Assembly: GCA_036346275.1 (NCBI GenBank)
Contig: CM070717.1
Span: 5,329,178 to 5,393,177 of the forward strand
DNA from: Otatea glauca
Taxonomy: Eukaryota > Streptophyta > Magnoliopsida > Poales > Poaceae
Direction: 5' to 3'
DNA length: 64,000 nucleotides
Of this stretch, positions 9,039 through 21,194 are shown in pieces. Every line of letters starts with the position of its first letter. The stretch's first letter is position 1. The translations under genes and the position numbers were made by a program. The notes under the pieces are model-generated. The model was not told where the DNA came from. It worked only from the letters and a program-made list of their open reading frames with translations, and did no database searches.

Positions 9039-12000
9039 CCTCTGTCGGGACCCGAATATGCAAATCTGGACCCTCTGTGTATTCAGCACTAGTCCAGGAT
9101 CACGCTAGTGCACACAGTCTCAACATAGATGAAATATCACAATCATACATAGCGGAAAAAGGTAAAAGACATCATATATTAAATACAACTAGTTACATGA
9201 CCTTATGGTCAACTTACATGATTATGCCTTATAAGGCTGAACAACAATTTAAGCAAAGAATGAAAGAAAACGTAGATGACCCCTCAGTATACCACAGGCA
9301 ACTGACAAGGCTCACACCCTAGATGCTCGTCCCTTCGCAATACTTCTCCTCCATGAATGGCGTAGTCTCTTCTTCTTCTGAAGTGGTTGTTGTGGGGTGA
9401 GTACATAAAGCACTCAACAAGTCGTGCACATAATGCAATTCTAACATAGCTATATGCAAGGCTTACTTCAAAGAAATGACTAACATGGCTATTTTTCAAT
9501 AAGCATCATTTGTAAATGAATACAGTATATAAATTGGAAAGACAGTAAAACAAATAAATGTATTAGATAGATTCAACATTTCTCAAGTAAACCAAGTTTC
9601 CAATCCTATGTCAAGTTCCAACCTTTCATGGCAATCCTGCCATCCCATTCCAAGTTTTCATTTCAAAAATCTAACCCTTAACTGTAATTCCCAAGCTTTG
9701 ATCAATACCGTGACCACGGCTATTCGAATAGGTTTACACTCTGCAGTGGTTATGCACTTTACCCACACAACGTGATATTCTCTTTATGCTAGGCCATTAG
9801 CACACTTCCTTTGGTGTGCCGGCAGAGAAATCACGACAAAGCCTTTCAGGAACCTCTACCTTATCCAAAGAACCTCTCCGGTATTGCCTTCACTATTACT
9901 CCTCTCACGCGGAGCCGAAGTATAGGACAGGCCAACACCGTTGGATGGGCACCAAGCCGTAGCACAGGCACGCTCCCCCACACAGATACACTTCGGTGTA
10001 CTGTCACCCCGAGGTATCAGAGGAAAGATATCAGAACCCTAATCATCTAGGTCTGTCCCATACCAGACATATGGTCGCATGATTAACTCAGGTTAAAGGC
10101 TTGCATGGTTAAGTCCTTAAGATGATCGAGGCAAGACTTCCACATACCCCCTGCCAATCGGGCCCACCTTGGCATTCTCGCCCCTTGCCACTTGCCCCAA
10201 TCTAAATCATAATCACCCCAGTTGATTACCAAGCACCACGTGCCATCAGCAATTTAACCTCGTTGCGTGACATCCTCTCGCCACCACAACTCAATCTCAT
10301 CGTGTGACCACACATGACACACAAGTTCATAACATCGTTCCATATTCCATTAGTCAAGATTATTTATCAAAGACTAAAGTACATGTGATGACGTGGCATG
10401 GCTAAGCAATTAATACGGTCTAACCATCCCATGTTGATTATTATTACTAACCAACTATAATGAACCAATCTAGGGTGACAATATATCATGACATACAAAT
10501 GGCAAGGTAGGGTATAGATCAATTGGGTATAATAACTAAGTCCCAAATTTAATTGAAGACATTTGTACATGTCAAATAATATGCAATAAAGTAAAACAAT
10601 ATAGCAGTTTTTGTAATCGTAGGTTCAACATGATCAAAGCACAACTTGCCTTAGAAAAGCTTTTATTCTTCCTGTGGACTTTGGTCTTGAGTCGACGAAT
10701 TTTCCTCAGATGCGTCGCACAATACAACGCCTACGCGTAACGAAGGAGAAAGCGAATAAATACCCAAAATAGAGAGCAATATCAACTCTAAAAATTAAAT
10801 AAAATTCACCATTAAATAGAGCATGATTTTACAAATTTTTAAAAACTGGAATCACCTCAATCGGAGTTGAAATGCAAAAGATATAGCTATTCAAATATTG
10901 GAATAAATACTGAAATTGCTGAAAATAGAAAACCCAAATTTACTGAATTACTTTTACACCGGAAAAAAGCATTTATGATGTCATGCTGACATCATCGGAC
11001 ACATGGCCCAATCGGGTGCTGACACGCGGCACAACCACGGTGCGACACGCGTCACCGGCGTATGGACTCTATCCACGGTCGATGCTAGTCCACGGTGAAC
11101 CGGTGGCACTGTGCCCGTGCACCAGCTGACGGAAGCTTGCGCGTGGCACCTTTGGATGGATGACACGTGGCACAGATCCAACGGACGAGAAAAACACACG
11201 CGGCGGCGATGATCTCAACCGTTTATTTCAGATCGGACGGCGGAGATCAAAGGCGGTGACGTCAGTGAAACCGTCGGTGGCAACGCGTTTTGATCCTTAC
11301 CTGTCGGGACCCAAATTTGCAAATCCGAACCCTCTGTGTATACCGCACTAGTCCAGGATCACGCTAGTGCACACAGGCGCAACATAGATGCTATCATAGT
11401 CGTACACAGCGAAATATAGCATAGACTTCAATGATTAATAATAACTGTTGTCTTACATGAATAATGCCTCACAGGGCTTAAATAAAAAGTATCAATGAAA
11501 AGCAACGGAAATAGAATAAACGCAGTGGCGCTCCAGTTCGCCACAGGCAACTGATGAGGCTCGGACCCTAAGCATTCGCATCCATATAATCCTCCAACAC
11601 GAAGGGCGTAGATTCCTCCTCTCCTGAAGTTGTTGTTGTTGAGGTGAGTACATAAAGCACTCAACAAGTTGTGCACAATAATGCAAGTCTAATATTCTGT
11701 ATGCTTGGCTTAATCCAAAGGAATGGCTAATAAGGGTATTTTGCAATAAAGCGACATTTAACAAGAATACAATAAATAGATTGGAAAGCAAGAAACAAAT
11801 ACAAGAATTAATAAATTCAGCATTTCAAGTAACCAAGTTTCTCAATACTAAATCATTTTCCACCTTCCATGGCACCTTGCCATCCCAATAGGTTTTTGTT
11901 TAACAAAAGTCTAACCCTTAACTGTAATTCCCGAGCATTGCCCAATACCGTGAGCACGGCTATTCGAATAGATTGTACACTCTGCAGAGGTTATGCACTT

Positions 12001-13151
12001 TACCCACACGATACAACCAAACACCACCAAGGCGAGTGATCATAACAAAGCCTTTACAATGCTACACCTAGACCCAAGATCGCTCGCTAAGGTTTCAACA
12101 TCAAGGGTTAAACCACCACAACAGGCCCCCTCTTGCGCCATGTGAGTTAAACCGTAACCCGGGACTCACTATTCACCACGACAAGATCAAATCTAGGTTT
12201 CACAAATTATTCAAATAAATTTGTCCCATTCCGCACATGTGGTTGCAAGAAGGACTCAGTCAAAGGCTTGCAAGGTTATGTCCTTAAAGTGATTAAGGCA
12301 AGACTTCCACATACCCCTGCCATCCGTGCCCACCTTGGCACACTGCCCCTTGCCACTTGCCCCAATCTAAAATCATTACCACCCCAGTTGATTACCAAGC
12401 ACCACATGGCATCAACATTTCAATCTAGATGTGTGACCTCCTCGCCACGACAACTTGATATCACGGTGCGACAGCACATGACACACCAATTCATAAACAT
12501 TGTTCCATATTCCATTAGTCAAGATTAAGTATCAACATTCGGACACATGTGATGACGTGGCATGGCTAAGCAATCTATGATGGTCTAACTAGCCCATGTT
12601 GATTATCAATATTAACCAACTATAGTTCCACATCCTAGGGTGACAAATAGATCATGGCATACAATTGACAAGGTATGATTTAATTCAATTAGGCATATTA
12701 TCTAATTCCCAGATTAATTGAAATCATTTATACACATAAATTATCATGCATAAAGTTTAATAGACAAAATAGCAATTTGGTGAAAATTAGGTGCAACATG
12801 ATCAAAGCACAACTTGCCTTGGAGTAGGTGCTAGTCTTGCTCTGAGCTTGGATCTTGAAGCGATGAATCTTCATCCGGATCACGGAGCAGTTCAACGTCT
12901 ACGCGAAACGATGCCAAAATAGCAAATAAATACCAAAACAGAGAGCAACCAAACTTCAAAAATAAAATAAAATTCACCATTAAATAGATCTTGATTTTAC
13001 AAATTTTTAGAAATTTGAATCACTCAAATCCGAGTTAAAATGCAAAAGATATAGCCTTTTGAAGTTTGAATAAATACTGAAAATACAGAAAATAGAATAA
13101 CCGATTTTTCAGAATTATTTTTCTATTGGAAAAGATCTTTATTGCGCAACG

Positions 13152-13161
13152 CTGACGTCAG
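13152..13161. promoter_or_regulatory. TGACGTCA palindrome in LTR G
   Basis: CTGACGTCAG is a perfect palindrome, with CCAAT at about 13175. It corresponds to the palindromes in A and D. Confidence 0.5.
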
Positions 13162-13346
13162 CCCTGACTCGGACCAATCAGGCGCTGACACGTCGCCTGG
13201 TCCATGGACTCGGTCCATGGGACCGCCTCTGGTCCACCGTGGACGTGGCCCACGGCGCCTCGCGCCACGCGCCCGACACGCGGCGCATCGATCGGTCGGT
13301 CGCCGCCGCGTGCGATGCTCGACACGCGACGCACATCGAGCGACGA

Positions 13347-13357
13347 TCCAACGGCTA
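13347..13357 (+). promoter_or_regulatory. MSA-type site in LTR G, downstream of TATA
   Basis: TCCAACGGCTA matches TCYAACGGYYA exactly. In LTR orientation it lies about 440 bp past the TATA box. Near matches occur at 13401, 13473 and 14034. Confidence 0.5.
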
Positions 13358-13797
13358 ACGCCTAACGCACACGCGCGCGATCTCAACCGAACAAACTCGA
13401 TCCAACGGCCGACGCTACCCGAGCCATTTATCGTTTACCGAGACGTGGCGCGATCGCGTGATCCGACGAAGATCCAACGGTGATGAAGCTTCCCGACGAA
13501 GATGGCGGACGGCGCGCGGTTCCGCACCGAGCGGAGGACGACGACCACCCGAACGGCGTTCCGGCGCGACTCCGGCGGGATGAAGTGGCTACCCCGATGC
13601 GGCTTGACGCGACGAGCCCGGATCTGGAACCGATTCGGCGAACGGCGGCTTGATGGAGACGCAAACTAAAGAAAACGACCGGCGGCGCTACGAAAAACTG
13701 CGGCGAGCTCTACTGCATGGGCGACGGCGACTCGACGGCGAAGACTAGAGCGACTGGAAGCGCAAGGTGATGAGGAACCTCGGGGTGTAGCCCACGC

Positions 13798-13805
13798 CTT
13801 TTATA
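13798..13805 (-). promoter_or_regulatory. TATA box of solo LTR G
   Basis: CTTTTATA on the plus strand, that is TATAAAAG in LTR orientation, in the same CCAAGGCTATAAAAGG-like setting as in LTRs A and E. Confidence 0.7.
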
Positions 13806-14087
13806 GCCTTGGCATGCACGCTAAAACGGCAACCCTAAAATCACGCGGCGGCGACGACAAGCGGCGACGGATTCGGAAACCGAATCGGAGACGATGACTG
13901 CGGTCCGTCCGATCTGCGATGAACGGGTATGATTCCTCCGAACGCGATACGATCCGATCCGCTCTTTCCAAAGTCAACGGATGCGATCAGATCTTTCCAA
14001 AACAACGCAAGGAATCCTCACCGCGCGATCTTGATCCAACGGCCGAAGGCGCTAGGGTTTCGCGAAGGAGACACCGTCCCGATCCGA

Positions 14088-14098
14088 TCCAACGGTCA
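14088..14098 (+). promoter_or_regulatory. MSA-type site in LTR G, upstream of TATA
   Basis: TCCAACGGTCA matches TCYAACGGYYA exactly. In LTR orientation it lies about 283 bp upstream of the TATA box. LTR E has an exact match about 286 bp upstream of its own TATA box, so the position is shared. Confidence 0.55.
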
Positions 14099-14829
14099 CA
14101 CGCTGTGGCGGCGCGGGGTGACAGCCGCACCGCGATGGGCCACGCGCATGATCTTTGGGTTTGGCCGAGCATCGTTCCGAGATTTTTCAAAAGCTTTTGA
14201 TTTAAAATAATTCCGAAATTAGATTAATTCATTTAAGGCAATTAAAATATCAGGAAAAATCCAGGAAAATTCTCATAAATACTTTGAGACATTCTGAGGT
14301 CAAATAAAATATTTTTGGTAAAACTTTATATTAACTTTATCTATATATACATTTAGTTTTCACTAAAGGTTCAATATACTTAATTAAAATAAATTCAAAT
14401 AATTTCTAGAAAAATCCAATAAATTCAGAAAATCACCAAAATGCACATAAGTGAAATTATAGGCCAAATTTTGGGATGTTACATTACCGCTGGTTGCAGA
14501 TCTGACGATCGATGGCGCTTCCCGGGCGGCGGCGATGGCACGGCGGCGTTCTTCACCGGAGTCAAGGAAGACGACGAGCACAATGGCGCTCCAGAGGATC
14601 TCCGCGACGTCTTCTGGCGCGTTCGAAACGGCTCGGTGCGATGAGTACACGGGTACCAACGGTGACGGCGGAGACGCAACGGACGGGGAGCAAGCGACGA
14701 AAAACGACGGCGGAGGCTTCGGCGAACTTCAGCGAGCTCGCACGGGCGAACGGCGGCGGCTCGGGATACGGGTGCTAGGGCAAAAAGGGTAGCGCAACGA
14801 GGCGAACCTCGGACAAGGTGCAGCGGCGG

Positions 14830-14837
14830 CTTAAATA
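14830..14837 (-). promoter_or_regulatory. TATA-like box of family-B LTR (left)
   Basis: CTTAAATA on the plus strand reads TATTTAAG in LTR orientation, inside GGCTATTTAAGCCGCC. The partner LTR has the same box at 24063-24070. Confidence 0.55.
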
Positions 14838-15619
14838 GCCTAGGGTGGCGCGCCAATCACGGAAATCGAGACGGCAGCGGACGCGGCGCGAGGAGATTGC
14901 GGCGGCTAGGGTTTCCTTGCGACGGCAGCGGCGTGGGGCGACGTGGCTCCATCCGGACCGCACACAGGGCGCAGATCCGACGACTCACACTGAGCAGCCA
15001 CGCGGCTCGACGAAACACGTCGGATCGAGATCAAACGGCGGGGCGCGCTAGGGTTTGAGGCAGCGCGACGTGGAGTCATCTCGGCCGTCCACGCGGCGAG
15101 CATCGGACGAAGCGGCGAGCGGGCTGGGAGCCAAGGCAGCCGACGCGGCCGGCCGAGGGAATAGGAGCGGTGGCGGGAGATTCGCCCGAGGAGATTTTAG
15201 AAAATTAAAATCATTTCAATTAATATAATTCCAGAATTCAAATAATTAGCAAATAAATTCAAAAAATCTCCAAAAATACGAAAAATTCCTTGAAGCACAA
15301 TGAACCCAATCAAGGCCGAAATCTTTTGTTTGAGGAACATATTAATCAAAATAAATCTTTTCATTGTTTAGAAAAGTCAAATTAAGCTGAGATTAATTCA
15401 AGAAAAATGCAAATGGTTCATTTTCAAGTTTTTAAATATTCCAAACTCAAATTAAATGTTTCCAAGAAAGATCATTCATAATTTTCTCAGAACACTCAAA
15501 GTTAATAAAAGAGGCTCAATTAAATAAATACAACATGAAATAATTAAAATTCAAGAAAATTTCAAATAAAATAGAAAAGCACAATAAAAATCAAGAAAAG
15601 CAAAATTTGGGGTGTTACA

Positions 15620-15634
15620 AACCTCCCCCCCTTA
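15620..15634 (-). promoter_or_regulatory. Polypurine tract of the family-B unit
   Basis: AACCTCCCCCCCTTAA on the plus strand is a purine run in element orientation. It directly touches the LTR end at 15619 and would prime plus-strand DNA synthesis. Confidence 0.85.
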
Positions 15635-15656
15635 AACGGAATCTCGACCCCGAGAT

Positions 15657-16781
15657 TCAGTTGGCTAGAGAATAGGTTGGTGATTCTGACTTCAGATCCT
15701 CTTCACGCTCCCAAGTTGCCTCATTTTCTGAATGATGGCTCCGCTGAACTTTGCAAAGCGAACAGGCTTGCTCTTGGTCTTGCACTTCATTACATCCAAA
15801 ATTTTGATCGGCTGCTCCTTGCAGGTAAGACCCTCTTGCAAAACAATGACTTCCAATACCATCTGTTCCTCTGGCACTCATGGGAACTTCTTCACTTGCA
15901 ACACATGAAACACACCATGGATTCCAGCAACAAACTTGGGCAACTCAAGCTTGTAGGCGACCTCTCCTCTTCATACCAAGATTCTGAACAGTCTAACATA
16001 TTTAAAGGCAAGCTTTCCTTTTGCTTGGAATATCGTAATTCCTTTGAGAGAGATGACCCTAAGATACACATAATCATTAGGTTCAGAACTCCACCCTCGA
16101 CGTTGATTATCTGCGTAACTCTTTTGCCTTGACTGTGCTATCTTCAACCTTTCTCTGATCATAGCAATTTGATCTTCAGCTTCTTTAAGAATATCAGGCC
16201 CAAATACCAAACGCTATCCGGTCTCATTCCATTTCAATGGGGTATGACAGGCACGACCATACAAGGCTTCAAATGGTGACATTTGCAAACTTGTCTGCTA
16301 TTGTCGTTATAGCTGAATTCTGCATACGGCAACATTTGTCCCATGATGTAGCACAAGCTATAGCACAAGCTCTCAACATATCCTCAGAATCTGATTCACT
16401 CTCTCTATCTGACCATCTATCCGCAGATGATATGTTGTACTGAAGTTGAAATGGGTTCCCATAGTTTCACGCAATTTATTCCAAAATCTCGAGGTAAATT
16501 GGGTACCTCTGTCTAATATCTTTCTGGCACTCCACGCAAACATCCAGTCCTTGACATATATAGCTCTGCCAAGTGATCTCCTGAATAAGTAGTATTCACT
16601 AAATAAAGTGAGCAACTTTGGTCAAACGATCAACAATGACCCATATGGAATCATAACCTCTCTGGGTCCTAGGCAAACCAGTAACAAAATCCATACCGAT
16701 TTCCTCCCACTTCCATTCAGAATCCTTAATGGTCGCAACAAACCAAAGAGTCTTTGATGCATAGCTTTTAATCTTTGGCAC
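15657..16781 (-). pseudogene. Family-B integrase core, C-terminus and chromodomain remnant
   Basis: Read leftward from 16781: the integrase core entry WEEIGMDFVTGLPRTQ, then the second catalytic Asp in LDRGTQFTSRFW and the Glu region DGQIERVNQIL (16615-16373). The GPF/Y-like C-terminal part lies at 16210-15971. The end at 15881-15657 has KEQPIKILDVM and ATWEREEDLKSE-like sequence, typical of the chromodomain tail of Tekay/Del chromoviruses. The pieces lie in different frames with several stops, so the protein cannot be made. The chromodomain in this group binds heterochromatin marks and steers integration. Confidence 0.85.
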
Positions 16782-17605
16782 ACATCACATAAAGCAACGT
16801 GCTCAGCAACTTCACGTTTCATATTTGGCCACCAAAATCTCTCCTTAAGATCTTGATACATTTTAGCACTTCCTGGATGAATCGAATACTTTGAATCATG
16901 AGCTTCTTCCAGAATCAACTGCTTAAGCTCCTTCTCATTCGGTACACAAATTCTACCTTTAAACCACATAATACCTTGATCATCCAAAGTGAAATCTTTG
17001 GCTAAGCCTTCCTCTTTCTTGGACTTGATTCTATTGATCTTTTCATCAACTCTCTGACCTTCTCTGATTTGATCCTCCAGAGTTGGCTTCACCTCCAAAG
17101 CGGCTAGAAATCCTTTCGCAACAACTTCCAATTTCAACTTTGGTAGCTCCTTGCATAATTCTGACTGATCCTCATGAACTAGCATATTGGCAATGTGGCT
17201 CTTACGACTCAAAGCATCAGCTACCACATTAGCTTTTCCAGGGTGATAATGAATCCTCATATTATAATCTTTTATCAACTCCAACCATCTCCTTTGCCTC
17301 ATATTAAGATCCGACTGGGTGAATATATATTTTAAACTCTTGTGATCCGTGTGTATCTCACATCTGTTTCCAATGAGATAATGACGCCACAACTTCAAAG
17401 CATGCACTACAGCAGCTATTTCCAAGTCATGCGTTGGATAATTCTCTTCATGTGGCCTTAATTGCCTTGACGCATATGCAACAACGTTTCCATTCTGCAT
17501 TAATACACATCCCAGTCCTTGACGCGATGCATCACAATAGATATCGAAACTTTGATAAACATCAGGTAAAACTAGTACCGGTGCTGACGTCAACCGTTTC
17601 TTCAA
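16622..17605 (-). pseudogene. Family-B RNase H and integrase zinc-binding part
   Basis: A 327-codon open segment. It contains RNase H (YCDASRQGLGCVLMQ, TDHKSLKYIF, ADALSRK) followed by the integrase N-terminal HHCC finger. The ligands are intact: AHDSKYSIHPGS, then CDVCQ. The frame slips just before the integrase core, and the same stretch is read in another frame at 16781-16599. This is the best-preserved enzyme part of unit B. Confidence 0.9.
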
Positions 17606-17650
17606 CTCCTGAAAACTCTTTTCACAATCCGGTGTCCCAAGAAATTTCTT

Positions 17651-18635
17651 TTACTTTTTCAACAATTGCGTAAGGGGTCTAGCAATCGTCGAAAATCCTT
17701 CTATAAACCGACGGTAATATCCCGCCATTCCCAGGAAACTACTTATCTGAGTAACCGACTTTGGTTGCTCCCAATGCAACACAGCTTCAACTTTGCTTGG
17801 ATCAACAGCAACCTCTTTAGCAGTCATCCCATGGCCAAGAAATTTCACTTCCTTCTTCCAAAAGTCAAACTTGCTAAACTTAGCATACATATGTTTCTCT
17901 TGCAGCCTTTCCAAACCCATTCTCAAATGTTCTGCATGCTCCTCTTCAGACTTAGAGTATGCGAGAATATCATCTATAAAGACAACATCAAACTTGTCTA
18001 AATAGTCCATGAAGATCTTATTCATCATGTTCATGAAATATGTTCATGGAATATGCCGGAGTCTTGTAAATCCAACGGTTACGACCGATAACTCACAATA
18101 TCCATATACCGTAGAGAAAACAATCTTGGTAACACCCTCCACACGAATCTTTAACTGATGATACCCTGATCGAAATCTTATCTTGGAGAAACTCCTGCTC
18201 CTCTCGGCTGATTCAAACAAATTATCAATCCTGGGCAATGAATACTTATTCTTTATCAATTCTACATTCAAGACATGATACTGATACACTTTCTCAAGCT
18301 TCCATCTTTCTTGCTGACGATCAGAACATACACTCCCCATGGTGACAATTGGTCCTTATATAACCTTTCTCGAACAACTCCTCGATCCACTTCTTCATCT
18401 CTACTAACTTATCCATAGGCATCCGATACAGTCTCTTTACAATTGGTGCTGCACCAATCACTAACTCGATCACAACCTTGATTTCCCGATATGACGGCAT
18501 ACCAGGTAGATCCTTGGGAAATGCATCAATATATTCTCTGACGGCTGGCGCATCCTCTATGCTATCAATTTTCACCATGCTAACCATTAACTGTCCATCG
18601 CGAACTGCAGTCACTTGAAATTCCATCCTCGTCAT
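17651..18635 (-). pseudogene. Family-B reverse transcriptase
   Basis: Three broken segments. 18635-18321 holds the RT entry, PSYREIKVVIEL and YRMPMDKLVEMKKWIEELFE. 18340-18044 holds NKYSLPRIDNLF and SGYHQLKIR. 18034-17651 holds the active-site motif VVFIDDILAYS and the thumb/connection sequence HWEQPKSVTQISSFLGMAGY. The FIDD aspartates are kept, but frameshifts separate the segments and KIDLRSGY has decayed to KIRFRSGY, losing the first catalytic Asp. Not functional. Confidence 0.9.
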
Positions 18636-18649
18636 CAGGCTCTAACTCA

Positions 18650-18903
18650 CACAACTCTTCGGCCACAATCCAAAGCAACTTTATACTTAAACAACCATTT
18701 CATTCCAAGAATAATGCCTACGGTCTGGGTATCCAACACAATACGATTCGCTTGGAGCCATACTCCATTATTAAGCAATTGAACTCTCAAACTTCCTGGT
18801 TTAGATCGAGCATAATTGATTACCTTCTAATAATGACAAATCTTCTCGCAGACAAGCTTCACGCTAAATGGTACTGAATTGACCATTATAACACACGCAT
18901 CAC
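18650..18903 (-). pseudogene. Family-B protease remnant
   Basis: The minus strand around 18,745-18,660 translates to RIVLDTQTVGIILGMKWL and KVALDCG, the C-terminal hallmark of the Ty3-gypsy aspartic protease (compare DVILGMDWL in unit D). The DSGA active-site part upstream is not readable. It lies in the expected order between gag and RT. Confidence 0.65.
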
Positions 18904-19064
18904 TTTCAAGTGAACCACCAATATAGACAAATATCCAGGGAAATATCTGATCCTTCATTTACTATTAATGCTTTTATTTCAAACTTCTCATACCATCATA
19001 ACATTCATCTCTACTTTATTTCTTTTGCAAGGAAATCTTTACATTGAATTCATTACTAATCTCC

Positions 19065-20563
19065 TCACTTTACAAATGAGTTATGACACTCGCTCAGGGT
19101 AAAATCATTGATCTGAACTTTCTCGATTGGCATTGGCACTGAGGTTTTGACTGGGGCAGAGTTGAGAATAACTTGAACCGGTGTGATTGCTTCCTTCTGA
19201 GGGCAATTGTTGGCAAAATGTCCGGGCTTGCGGCAGGTATAACAGAGTTTATGGTCAATTTTCTTCCTTGGGCACTCGCTGACTGGGGCAGTGTCTTCTC
19301 TCAGACGTCTTTTCTTCAACCGGTTCTCTGGGCAAACTTCTCTTGAAATTTTACTGCTTACCTTTGGCGCTATTAACTTGACCGAGGTAACTTCTGGAAG
19401 GACTGCGTCTGTAGGGGACTCTAGATTCTTCCGTGGGCATTTCTTAACAAAATGGTCTTCCTCATGATAGTAGTAGCACAAACGCGATCGCTGTTGTGTA
19501 TTGTTGGGTATAACTGTATACTCATTATTGTCCTTCTGGTAATTCAGGGCTGGTTGCTTCAGAGGGCATTCTCTAGACCAATGACCTTCTTCATCACATA
19601 AGAAACATGTTTGTTGGCGATTGCCTCTTCGCTTTCTTGATGACGACAACCAAGATCGAGGTCGCATCTTTAGTTTTTCAAGTGGCGTCTCTGCATAAAC
19701 CGATATTATTACACCTCTTTTGACAATTCCCGAGTAATCGCTCGAAGATTCTTCACGACGTGTTGAGTCACTGCGAGAACTATTGGATCCAAGGGACATT
19801 GAGCTGGGCAATGATCTTGACCTTCACATAGGTAACATGTGATGTTGTTCATAGGACACTCTCTGAAAGGATGACTTCCTTCACAACTGGAGCAATTGAT
19901 CGCATGCTCATCAGCGGTATGGCCTATTTCTCCACAGCGAATGCATGCATGATCTTCTAACTTGTTTGGCTGGTAACACTTCAGAGAACATCGTCTGGAT
20001 TTCGAACGAGGTGCGGGGATAGCATTCCTTTCTGAATTCATTGTGACCACACTGTCCTCTGGTGAAACAAAGAGATAACAAAAAATAGCGACAAACTCAC
20101 TCCAAGTGATATTCTGTGGGGCTTCATGGTTAGCACAATATTCGTTCCACCATTCAGCAGCAATTCCTTGTAAGTGATAAGAAGTATACAAGACCATCTC
20201 ATCATCTTTACACTGAGCAATGAGCAGCTTCCTCTCAATAGTATTGATCCAATCATCAGCTTCCGATGGTGAAACATTTCCAGAAAAAGTCGGCGGACGA
20301 GTCCTTATGAATTTTGATAACCTTGAGTAAGAACAAGGGTCATTGATGACAACCTGAGATGTATTGCTGGCGTTGGCTTGATTAGTCATGTTCTGCATTT
20401 GCTTCATCATTGGATGCATCAACCGAGTCTGAACAGCTAAAAACTCTCTGAAATTCTGCATATCCATCTGTGCTAACGGTTGAAAAACTGGTCCATCATT
20501 GGGGTTCTCACAGAGTTGATTATCACTTTCGCTGACTCCGTTGCTTTCACTAGTCTGAACCAT
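19065..20563 (-). pseudogene. Family-B gag with multiple CCHC zinc knuckles
   Basis: Gag starts at 20563. The N-terminal part holds the conserved capsid stretch (RTRPPTFSGNVSPSEADDW, AAEWWNEYCANHEAPQNIT). The second half of the capsid region seen in unit D (LKQGG...VADYLNKF) is missing. Instead up to six knuckle-like motifs follow: CIRCGEIGH...C (about 19946-19890), CSSCEGSH...C, CYLCEGQDHCPAQC (about 19845-19805), CFLCDEEGHWSREC (about 19608-19566), CYYYHEEDHFVKKC (second Cys lost, about 19479-19436) and CYTCRKPGHFANNC (about 19243-19202). Two overlapping frames (20563-19709 and 19811-19065) show one frameshift. The knuckles should bind nucleic acid; this repeat number resembles cellular CNBP-like proteins more than usual plant gag. 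Confidence 0.85.
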
Positions 20564-21181
20564 CTGCTTAATTGCTTCACAAGGGTTAGGGAAAAGAGAA
20601 ATAGCATAGGTAAGAAGCAGGAATCCTAAGACAGGGGAGATAGGTTTAACCCAACATCTTAAGCAAACAAATATTGATAACTTGGTATGGTTGCTTATAT
20701 AAGCCTAAGAGCTATGCAACACATACTGCACACTCAGCAATCAAGGAAGAACCAATCAACCTAAGCACACAAAACTACCGTCTACATGGGCGACAGTCTT
20801 AGCTTAAGAGACGCGAGTCCCACACATGAGTCTCAACTGGCTACCCGAAGCACTGGGTCTTCTAGCTTCAGAAACACTTAGTAGATTTGCTCCTTCCTTG
20901 ATCTCGACGATTTCTTCTTTCATGATCTTCAGGGTTAACAACAACACTTGTTACCTTCTCCTAAGGTGTGGCACATCGCTTTCTATTAGAGACAGCTCAG
21001 GTAAGATTTTAACTTGTTTCAGCAAGGTAAGAGAAAGAATTCTCAGCAAAGGAAAAGAATAGAAGAATGAGATAAGTCAAGAACATGTTATTCTTCCTGG
21101 TTAGTTCTTTCCTTTAGAAAATAATTTTGAAGGTCCTATAGAGACGACCAGACTATCTAAGGTCAAGGCCTAAAGTCAAGA
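20564..21181 (-). other. Family-B untranslated leader
   Basis: About 620 bp between PBS and gag, without a supported frame and nearly identical to 8411-9024. Confidence 0.75.
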
Positions 21182-21194
21182 TGGCTCGATACCA
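21182..21194 (-). promoter_or_regulatory. Primer binding site, one base short
   Basis: The complement reads TGGTATCGAGCCA, the initiator tRNA-Met PBS with one A missing compared with 9025-9038. It sits four bases from the LTR edge. The same missing base occurs in element C (39578-39590). Confidence 0.8.

Larger units (their letters stand above)
11302..14483 (-). mobile_element. Solo LTR 'G' nested in the family-B LTR
   Basis: A 3182-bp Tekay-type LTR (TGTCGGGACCC...GGGATGTTACA on the plus strand) with TSD TTACC at 11297-11301 and 14484-14488. It is closer to LTRs A, D and E than to its host LTR. The partner LTR carries the uninterrupted site at 23711-23725 (GATCCTTACCGCTGG), giving a natural empty allele. 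It has its own TATA box, two exact MSA sites and a CTGACGTCAG palindrome. Confidence 0.95.
9043..15619 (-). mobile_element. Family-B LTR shared by two internal regions (interrupted)
   Basis: On the plus strand it begins TGTCGGGACCC and ends GGGGTGTTACA, so it is a minus-strand LTR. Removing the solo LTR at 11302-14483 and one TSD copy leaves about 3390 bp, against 3672 bp for the partner at 21199-24870. The difference is largely one 263-bp deletion (23444-23706 of the partner is missing) between ACGCG direct repeats. A PBS flanks its left edge and a PPT its right edge, so it is both the 3' LTR of the right unit and the 5' LTR of the left one. Confidence 0.9.

Noticed and set aside
13123..15103. 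Many long overlapping frames on both strands in G/C-rich LTR parts (also 2818-3640, 23129-24454, 29391-29867, 33122-34032, 41384-42379, 53374-54316, 62409-63193)
   Set aside because: High G/C reduces stop codons. The frames change between LTR copies and match no protein family.
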